Below, piece after piece: positions 1 to 5,000 of a stretch of DNA of 6,684 bases; the stretch's first letter is position 1, and every line of letters starts with the position of its first letter. The notes under the pieces were generated by a model that ran no database searches, was not told the DNA's origin, and saw nothing but the letters and a program-made list of their open reading frames with translations. Both the position numbers and the translations under genes were made by a program. Where the stretch lies: assembly GCA_023254365.1 (NCBI GenBank), contig JALRLQ010000081.1, positions 1 to 6,684 of the forward strand, written 5' to 3'. The DNA comes from Candidatus Poseidonia sp. GTDB taxonomy: Archaea; Thermoplasmatota; Poseidoniia; Poseidoniales; Poseidoniaceae.

Positions 1-363
1 TTCAGCGTTCGCCTCTTCCTGAGGCTCATCGGTTGCTTCTGCTTCCGGTTCGGCCGGAGGGCCTGATGGTGGGCCCGATGGAGGGCCGGAAGGTGGACCG
101 GAGGGTGGACCGGAAGGTGGGCCCGATGGAGGACCTGAGGGTGGACCGGAAGGTGGGCCCGATGGAGGACCTGAGGGTGGACCGGAAGGTGGGCCCGATG
201 GTGGCGTTGCGGGAGGGGTTGTTGGAGGCGTTGGTTCGGGCTCTTGCTCAGGTGGTTTTTCCAACGACCCGATATCGCCAAAAGCGTCGCCTAAGAGGTT
301 GTCAACTTGAGACTGTTCTTCGTCATCCCGGCTCTTTTCAGCGGAAGTTTTCGGTTTGGCCAT
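1..363 (-). CDS. Unidentified Ser-Gly-Pro-Pro repeat protein, N-terminal part (C-terminus beyond window edge)
   Basis: The frame is open from an ATG at 363 to base 1 without a stop, so 121 residues are visible and the C-terminus is missing. Residues 1-35 are charged and polar (start MAKPKTSAEKSRDDEEQ) and include a short amphipathic stretch, VDNLLGDAFGDIG. Residues about 36-55 are rich in Pro, Glu and Thr. Residues 56-103 are twelve tandem SGPP tetrapeptides, followed by an acidic Glu/Ala tail. There is no signal peptide or membrane segment, so the visible part should be cytoplasmic and intrinsically disordered. An in-frame ATG at 375 would add four residues (MGAT); I prefer 363 because MAKP is a typical start and a GGTG lies a few bases upstream of it. 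A TATA-like box at 394-401 sits at the right distance for a nearly leaderless transcript. The repeat may be a flexible spacer before a folded domain outside the window. I do not recognise the family. Confidence 0.75.
   Translation of the reverse strand, partial: MAKPKTSAEKSRDDEEQSQVDNLLGDAFGDIGSLEKPPEQEPEPTPPTTPPATPPSGPPSGPPSGPPSGPPSGPPSGPPSGPPSGPPSGPPSGPPSGPPSGPPAEPEAEATDEPQEEANAE
55..198 (-). repeat. 12-bp minisatellite, twelve units, encoding (SGPP)12
   Basis: Twelve perfect-length 12-bp units run without interruption, each encoding Ser-Gly-Pro-Pro on the minus strand. There is a higher-order period of 36 bp: bases 103-138 and 139-174 are identical, and 175-198 matches the first two thirds of that unit. 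The outer units at 55-102 are more diverged at third positions. This pattern suggests recent expansion of a three-unit block, which keeps the reading frame because every unit is a multiple of three. Confidence 0.92.
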
Positions 364-393
364 GGTAGCACCCATTTCACCCACATGGCGCGG

Positions 394-401
394 CTTAAAT
401 A
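394..401. promoter_or_regulatory. TATA-like box, possibly shared by tRNA-Asp and the divergent SGPP gene
   Basis: The sequence CTTAAATA on the plus strand reads TATTTAAG on the minus strand, in an otherwise GC-rich 66-base gap. Its centre is about 32 bases before the tRNA 5' end and about 34 bases before the ATG at 363. With the usual archaeal spacing of about 26-27 bases from TATA centre to transcription start, it could serve both directions with very short leaders. No clear BRE was identified, and use in both directions is inferred from spacing alone. Confidence 0.5.
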
Positions 402-429
402 GCGGTTGCGTAACCGAGGGGCTGAAACT

Positions 430-504
430 GCCCGCTTGGTGTAGAGGTTATCATGCAGGATTGTCATTCCTGCGACCCGGGTTCAATTCCCGGAGTGGGC
501 GCCA
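430..504 (+). tRNA. tRNA-Asp (anticodon GUC)
   Basis: The complete cloverleaf can be drawn by eye. The acceptor stem pairs GCCCGCT with AGTGGGC, including one G-U wobble at the fifth pair. The D arm contains GTGTAGAGGTTATC. The anticodon stem CAGGA/TCCTG carries the loop TTGTCAT with anticodon GTC at 463-465, and the T arm is CCGGG-TTCAATT-CCCGG. The discriminator base is G at 501, as expected for tRNA-Asp, and the 3' CCA is encoded at 502-504. No intron interrupts the anticodon loop. The tRNA delivers aspartate at GAC and GAU codons, which are heavily used by the acidic proteins in this window. The last base of CCA touches the stop codon of the convergent membrane-protein gene. Confidence 0.97.
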
Positions 505-1347
505 TCACTCTTCCTCTGCCTTGAATGGTTGATTTTGTTTCATTGCCGGGAAGACCAACCAGAGGAACGGTGCAAAGAGAAGGACGTCCAAGTTCTTCCC
601 GTACGAAATGGAGAACGTCGATTCAAAGGCAATGAATGCGCCTGCATCGGGCGACGATGGCTCGGGCGGTGAAGCGCTGACATTGGTGCGGTTTTCCTCT
701 GGAACCAACCCGAGATCGTAACCGGAAAAGGACGAGTCCAATTCAATGCCAAGCCACACCAGCCTCGCTTCAGAGGTGGTGGTTGCGTGAACGAAGGAAG
801 TTTGCTCAAGTTGGAAGCCAGGTGAGTTCTCGGCTGAGGACGCCATGGCGTTCAAATCCAGCACGTAACTCATCGGAAAGACGATGAAAAACATCAGCAG
901 GACGAGCATGAACGACCCAAAACGAAACCATGAGGCGTGGTTGAGCCGACCAGCCACCATCAGTTCCGACAGCACCCACAACAGCAGCGAAGCCACCACC
1001 AACCCCCTGCCGAGCGCCAGCCAGTCCACCGTTGAGGGGTCGGTATCTCGTTCCTCTTGGGGTTGTGAAGCGGTCCCGTTGGGGGCCTGTGCGTTGTCGT
1101 CACGTGAAAGGCTGTACAAGAACAGTGATGTGGCTTGTTGAATATCGACATCGATCAGGGTTCGGTCCTTGTCGATAGCCACCAAGGAATGGATGTGCGT
1201 CGGAGATGGACGCCCTTCCGTGTAGGCTGCGTCGACGGTGGCCACAAGCCAAGCCGAGATGAACACATGAGCCGCCAGCAAGACGGTGATGAACACGCGC
1301 AACGCACTCAGCAGAGGACGTGGGGTTGGCCGCATGAACACGGCCAT
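505..1347 (-). CDS. Unknown four-helix membrane protein with two large external loops
   Basis: From ATG 1347 this gives 280 residues. Hydrophobic segments lie at about 13-37, 109-131, 143-163 and 250-268. Arginines at 6, 10 and 17, the short basic loop at 132-142 and the Lys-containing C-terminal tail argue for both ends inside, which places loops 38-108 and 164-250 outside the cell. The loops are polar, contain Pro/Glu/Ser-rich stretches (around 86-106 and 217-236), and lack cysteines and any motif I know. The frame is open further, to a TTG at 1404, but that extension overlaps the end of the upstream gene and looks like its out-of-frame shadow. ATG 1347 follows a GAGGG stretch and leaves a 22-base gap after the upstream stop; ATG 1335 is also possible. 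Same strand and close spacing imply cotranscription with the large surface protein, so it may assemble with it. No function can be assigned. Confidence 0.82.
   Translation of the reverse strand: MAVFMRPTPRPLLSALRVFITVLLAAHVFISAWLVATVDAAYTEGRPSPTHIHSLVAIDKDRTLIDVDIQQATSLFLYSLSRDDNAQAPNGTASQPQEERDTDPSTVDWLALGRGLVVASLLLWVLSELMVAGRLNHASWFRFGSFMLVLLMFFIVFPMSYVLDLNAMASSAENSPGFQLEQTSFVHATTTSEARLVWLGIELDSSFSGYDLGLVPEENRTNVSASPPEPSSPDAGAFIAFESTFSISYGKNLDVLLFAPFLWLVFPAMKQNQPFKAEEE
529..540 (+). terminator. Possible T-rich terminator for tRNA-Asp, inside the 3' end of the convergent gene
   Basis: The stretch TTGATTTTGTTT begins 25 bases after the tRNA 3' end. Archaeal RNA polymerase often terminates at T-rich tracts without a hairpin. 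The tract also encodes part of the Lys/Asn/Gln-containing C-terminal tail of the membrane protein on the other strand, so its T content may simply reflect those codons. Confidence 0.3.
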
Positions 1348-1369
1348 CCCTCGTCCACGGAGTACTTCA

Positions 1370-4222
1370 TCACTCGTCTGCTTCACGGCGAGGCTGGAAG
1401 GCAATCGCAGCCAAGCCGATCATCGCCATCAAGGTGAACGGCGACATGAAGGGCAGGAGGCCTGCATCTTCGGCAATGTCCTCGGCCGTCGGCGTCCCAT
1501 CGTCGGTTGTGTCGTCGGTTGAGCCATCGCCGGTGCCTTCTGGAAGGTCAAGTCCTTCCGTGTCAGCTCCAGCAGCTTCGAGCGCATCGGTGAGCGTTGA
1601 GAGGTCGTGATTTTCAACATCAACGATGTCATCGAGCGTGTCAAAGTCCGCCATTTGGGCCTGTGCCTCTTGAGCAGAAACGCCGGTGATGTAGTTGATG
1701 CTGGCAAAGACCATCGGGAGGTCGTTGCTGTATCCCGTGGTTTCCGGGCCAACGATCACGTAGGCGTTGTCGTTTTCGTCCCAAGCGTACACACCCACAC
1801 CAACGATGGTGGCGTGCTCGGTGCTCCAGAGTGGGGCCCACATGCCGTCGACGTAGGGGAATTCAGGTGTCTCTTGGTCCTCAGCAAGATCCGTAAAGGT
1901 CTGCTCGAGGTTCTCGCCAAACGATTCCAACACGCTTTCAAGGCCGGAGTCGGCAAAGGCTTCAGCAATAGCAATCAGTGCGTCGCTGACGTCCATCTCT
2001 TCTTCAACCGTGTAGCAGTGGAAACTGCTGTCGAACGGTTCAGATTCGCCGTCATGAACAAGAGAAACGCTGAGACAGTAGTCGCCAGGGCCGGAAACAT
2101 CGTAGGTTTCGCTCACCGTTGCGTAGCTTGCTCCGTTAAACGCTTCTTGCGTGCTCCACAACTCCGTGTCGAACTCATCCGAGAGCGTGGCGTGGAGGGT
2201 CACATCGGTGTACTCGTTACCTTCGTAGTCGTTCGCTGAGGTGTCGAGGTAAAGCGTGTAGCCGTCACCGTAGAAGGATGTGTAACTGATGGAGGGGCCG
2301 TTCCATTCCGTAGCGCAAGCATCGTAACTGGTGATTTCAACATCATCTTCATCGGAGAGCACGGCCGTCATGCAGGTCTCAACGTCCCCATACGACGATG
2401 GAGCAGGGATGACAGCGTCGTCCAATTGGAACCAGATGGAGTTTGAAGAATAGCCGTCGTAGTAGACTTCGCATGCCATGTAGTTATCACAAACATGCAG
2501 TTGGTCGGACTCCATCACCATGGTTCCGTCTCCGTCGTACGCCCACACACCCATGAGGTAGTAGGTGGCCTCGCCTTCGTCGGAGCCGTCGGGGCAGTCG
2601 TCCGTGCCGTCGTTCACCTCGTCGAGAAGAATGGTCTCCCCGCTGTCACAATAGAAGTCCGTCGCACCCGTTCCATCTTCATCCGATCCGTCATCGCAAT
2701 CGGCAACGCCGTCGTTCGCCCACTGGAAGGGGAGGGTTTGTGAGTAGTCGGCGCACCAGAAGTACACGTTCTCGCTCTCGCCGGTGCTGGTGTCAATTCC
2801 GAGGGTTTCGGGGTTGATGCCGCCGTAGAAACCGTACACTTCTTCGTCGTTGTCGTTGGTTGAGGGGTTCATGGTAAGGTGGAAGTCCATTTCATCTGAG
2901 CCGTCAGAGCAGTCTTCCCAGCCGTCGTTCAGGTCCCAAATACTGACAACTTCACCGTTATCGCAGGTCCACTCGTATTCGCTGTTGTCCCACTCATCGT
3001 CCCAGTCATCGCCGCCATCATCGCCGAACCAATCCTCAATGACATCACCGAGCGATTCGTCCAGTTGCGCCTCAAAGTCTTCTGCGATGGCTTCACCGAA
3101 AGCAACGCTCGATTGTCCAAGGACGTTGCCGAGCATGATGAACATCACGGGGTTTCCTGGTGGACAGGAGTCGCAAGCGACAGCGTCGATGGCGGTTCCA
3201 TCGCCAAGGTCGACCTGCAGGGTTTCGTCTTGCTTCATGGAGAACTCAACGAGGTCCATCTCGGCAGGCTCGTTGTAGGTACCCCCATCTTGGAAGGCGT
3301 CCGAGACGGTGATGTCAAATTCGCCAGCGTCGAAGCCAAATTCTTCAGTGGGCAATCCGGTAAGGAAAATTTCGTAATCGGCCGACCCATCATAGGTGCC
3401 TTCGACCATTCCGCACAGATCAACAACGTAGCTATCGCCCCATTCCTCGTACACGCCAACGTCCATTTCGTCTTCAGCGCACTCCCAAGACGTGTAGTCG
3501 TTGGAGGCGGCTTCGATGTAAATGGGGCTTGCAGAGCCCAGGCGCCAAACGGCATCCGAAGCGATGCTGTACTCGAAGTTGATGCCGGTGTTGAAGTCCA
3601 CGTCGATGGTTTCGCCGCCGCCTTCAAGTCCGATGTCAACGCCGAGGTTCATGTCGTTGCCGACGGTCATGGCGACGTCCATGTCGGCACCGACCAATTC
3701 GTAGGCGTCGTTGAGGTATTCGGTGTACAAGATGTCCACGGTCAACACGTTCTCGGCTTCGGCGACCACGCTGATGTCGAAGGACGTTGGCTCGCTGCCA
3801 AAGGTGGTTTCTGACCAATCGGTCAAGAGGATAAAGTTGGAAAGAAGGCCGTGTCGCAGCACAACATCGCTGGTACGGCTCCACACCTCAATGTCCTCGC
3901 CGTCCAAATTCTGGATGGTCTGGGCAGAGATGTCCTCGGTTTGATGGACATAGACATTGGTGGCACCGGTGGTCAACTGCCCGATATCAAGGTTGAACCC
4001 GGCAGCGGTTGCGTCGTCCATGATTTCGGTGAACAAAGCGGCGATGTCCAGTCCGGTCACGTTTTGCAAGTCATTGTCAAGACTCGACCAGTCGTATTCC
4101 ACGCCGTAGTAGTATTCGGACGCTTCAGAAGGTTGAGCCTGCACCGTCGCCAAGGGCGAGAGGGCGGTCAACAAGAGCAAGGTCACAAGCAGGCCGGATG
4201 GTGCGCGTCGTAGCAATGACAT
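1370..4222 (-). CDS. Large acidic exported surface protein with three minimal LDL-receptor class A-like modules and a C-terminal anchor
   Basis: The product has 950 residues. Residues 1-29 form a signal peptide: RR at 5-6, a Leu-rich core at 11-22 and a VQA end near residue 29. Residues 30-350 look beta-rich and are unrecognised. A helix-forming segment (about 360-398) leads to an acidic linker (400-417). LDL-A-like modules follow at about 417-444, 487-515 and 522-549, each ending NDGxxDCxDGSDE. Residues 550-740 look beta-rich with cysteine pairs (578/584, 617/636, 716/736). A further domain reaches about 885, then a Thr/Asp/Gly linker (895-915), the motif LPFMSP, a hydrophobic helix (about 927-941) and RR at 945-946. 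By hand count the chain has about 212 Asp+Glu and only eight Lys+Arg. All 16 cysteines are in the exported part. A TATA-like box 24-32 bases before the ATG suggests a nearly leaderless transcript. The 22-base gap to the next gene suggests an operon. Calcium binding and adhesion or substrate binding are inferred only. Confidence 0.9.
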   Translation of the reverse strand: MSLLRRAPSGLLVTLLLLTALSPLATVQAQPSEASEYYYGVEYDWSSLDNDLQNVTGLDIAALFTEIMDDATAAGFNLDIGQLTTGATNVYVHQTEDISAQTIQNLDGEDIEVWSRTSDVVLRHGLLSNFILLTDWSETTFGSEPTSFDISVVAEAENVLTVDILYTEYLNDAYELVGADMDVAMTVGNDMNLGVDIGLEGGGETIDVDFNTGINFEYSIASDAVWRLGSASPIYIEAASNDYTSWECAEDEMDVGVYEEWGDSYVVDLCGMVEGTYDGSADYEIFLTGLPTEEFGFDAGEFDITVSDAFQDGGTYNEPAEMDLVEFSMKQDETLQVDLGDGTAIDAVACDSCPPGNPVMFIMLGNVLGQSSVAFGEAIAEDFEAQLDESLGDVIEDWFGDDGGDDWDDEWDNSEYEWTCDNGEVVSIWDLNDGWEDCSDGSDEMDFHLTMNPSTNDNDEEVYGFYGGINPETLGIDTSTGESENVYFWCADYSQTLPFQWANDGVADCDDGSDEDGTGATDFYCDSGETILLDEVNDGTDDCPDGSDEGEATYYLMGVWAYDGDGTMVMESDQLHVCDNYMACEVYYDGYSSNSIWFQLDDAVIPAPSSYGDVETCMTAVLSDEDDVEITSYDACATEWNGPSISYTSFYGDGYTLYLDTSANDYEGNEYTDVTLHATLSDEFDTELWSTQEAFNGASYATVSETYDVSGPGDYCLSVSLVHDGESEPFDSSFHCYTVEEEMDVSDALIAIAEAFADSGLESVLESFGENLEQTFTDLAEDQETPEFPYVDGMWAPLWSTEHATIVGVGVYAWDENDNAYVIVGPETTGYSNDLPMVFASINYITGVSAQEAQAQMADFDTLDDIVDVENHDLSTLTDALEAAGADTEGLDLPEGTGDGSTDDTTDDGTPTAEDIAEDAGLLPFMSPFTLMAMIGLAAIAFQPRREADE
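2576..2977 (-). other. Three LDL-receptor class A-like calcium-site modules within the surface protein
   Basis: Residues 416-549 of the surface protein hold three modules, each starting aromatic-x-Cys or Trp-x-Cys (Cys 420, 490, 525) and ending NDGxxDCxDGSDE (Cys 438, 509, 543). In modules one and three the distance from the first cysteine to the NDG is exactly that from C2 to C4 in the classic LDL-A domain, and module two is one residue longer. The classic C3 is replaced by Val or Thr and C4 by Asn; C1 and C6 have no counterpart. The acidic residues that bind calcium in LDL-A (CxDGSDE) are intact in all three. Confidence 0.8.
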
Positions 4223-4245
4223 CGCTTCTCTCGGCTCTCAACTCC

Positions 4246-4254
4246 ATTAAAACT
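4246..4254 (-). promoter_or_regulatory. TATA-like promoter element of the surface-protein operon
   Basis: The minus strand reads AGTTTTAAT here, the most AT-rich stretch in the 95-base gap between the GuaAa stop and the surface-protein ATG. Its centre is about 28 bases before the ATG at 4222, so transcription would start within a few bases of the start codon. That agrees with the lack of a convincing ribosome-binding site there. The call rests on position and composition only. Confidence 0.45.
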
Positions 4255-4317
4255 CTATTCCCTCCGGCGTCCGCATTTTTCAAGCTGGCTTGGCGCTCAA
4301 AAGAGGGGAAGGGCCAA

Positions 4318-4914
4318 TCATGCATCGTTTGTGCTGGCTGCCCGGCAGACCTCGACAAAATTTTCAAACATCTCCTTGCCAAATTCCGAATCGTTCACCT
4401 CGGGATGAAACTGCAACCCAAACCGGTTTCCTGCATCGTTTTCCATGCCCTGGACCTTGCAGGAAGGGCTGCTGGCCGTGATGAAAAATCCTTCTGGGAC
4501 TTCGTGTACTTCGTCGTTGTGAGATTCCCACACGGTCTGGGTCGGGTTGGTTCCTGCGAAGATGGTCCCCCCGCCGTTCACCAGTTCGATCTCCATCGCA
4601 CCGAATTCGGGTTCGGGCGATTCTCGAGCATCGCCCCCGTAATGACGCGCCATGAATTGGTGGCCGGCACAAATCCCGAGAATGGGGATGTCCAATTCCA
4701 GAAACGCTGCGCAGTTCCCCAACTCTCCGCTCAGACCGACGCGAGCCGCCCCCCCGGAGAGGATCAAGCCGTCCAACTCGCGAAGTTCTTCGACAGGCGT
4801 TGTGTTGTCGATGATTTGCGTGTCCACCTTCAAGTAGCGCAACATTCGCCACTCGCGATGGGTCCATTGTCCACCGTTGTCCACGACATCGATCACCAAT
4901 GGTCTGTCCGACAT
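4318..4914 (-). CDS. guaAA: GMP synthase, glutamine amidotransferase subunit (GuaAa)
   Basis: This 198-residue class I glutamine amidotransferase releases ammonia from glutamine for the amination of XMP to GMP. It works with a separate ATP-pyrophosphatase subunit (GuaAb), which is not in this window. The N-terminus VIDVVDNGGQWTHREWRMLR matches the archaeal GuaAa start pattern. The oxyanion region is LILSGGAARVG (50-60). The nucleophile elbow GICAGHQ places Cys82, and FHPEV supplies His170 and Glu172, completing the Cys-His-Glu triad. ESHNDEVHEVPEGF (130-143) is typical of GMP synthase rather than of other amidotransferases such as CarA, TrpG or PabA. The length fits the stand-alone archaeal subunit. 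The frame stays open upstream to about 5493, but that part is antisense to the peptidase gene. ATG 4914 is chosen because family homology begins there and a GTGA lies five bases before it. It is divergent from the peptidase gene. Confidence 0.95.
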   Translation of the reverse strand: MSDRPLVIDVVDNGGQWTHREWRMLRYLKVDTQIIDNTTPVEELRELDGLILSGGAARVGLSGELGNCAAFLELDIPILGICAGHQFMARHYGGDARESPEPEFGAMEIELVNGGGTIFAGTNPTQTVWESHNDEVHEVPEGFFITASSPSCKVQGMENDAGNRFGLQFHPEVNDSEFGKEMFENFVEVCRAASTNDA

Positions 4915-4948
4915 GACGCTCACTTTTCCAGCGGTGAAAGAGGAACGA

Positions 4949-5000
4949 CCATGAACATGCCGATGCATCAAAGAAGAGGCATGCTGTGGGATGTTCATGG
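4949..5000. repeat. Inverted repeat across the guaAA / peptidase divergent gap and the peptidase start codons
   Basis: CCATGAACAT at 4949-4958 is the perfect reverse complement of ATGTTCATGG at 4991-5000, with 32 bases between. GCC at 4959-4961 can also pair with GGC at 4978-4980, leaving a 10-base bulge. The 8-base palindrome GATGCATC (4962-4969) lies in the centre. The right arm contains both candidate start codons of the peptidase gene (4991 and 4997). It could be an operator or an mRNA hairpin. A ten-base match at this spacing can also arise by chance in a window of this size. Confidence 0.4.

Noticed and set aside
55..198. CRISPR array
   Set aside because: The repeats are contiguous 12-bp coding units with no spacers.
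33..368. Plus-strand 111-codon frame across the repeat tract
   Set aside because: The repeat is open in several frames because it lacks stop-like triplets. The minus-strand reading gives a sensible start, a clean SGPP repeat and continues through the window edge.
1348..1404. Longer start for the four-helix membrane protein at TTG 1404 or GTG 1386
   Set aside because: Both overlap the end of the upstream gene and add a polar stretch that looks like an out-of-frame reading of it. ATG 1347 leaves a normal short operon gap.
3065..3814. A 249-codon open frame on the plus strand
   Set aside because: It is antisense to the surface protein. Its Val/His/Asp-rich composition is what Asp/Asn/Val codons produce when read on the complement.
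4270..4300. Hairpin terminator after guaAA (CAAG-CTGG-CTTG)
   Set aside because: The stem has only four to five pairs, and on the minus strand it is followed by A residues rather than the T tract expected for termination.
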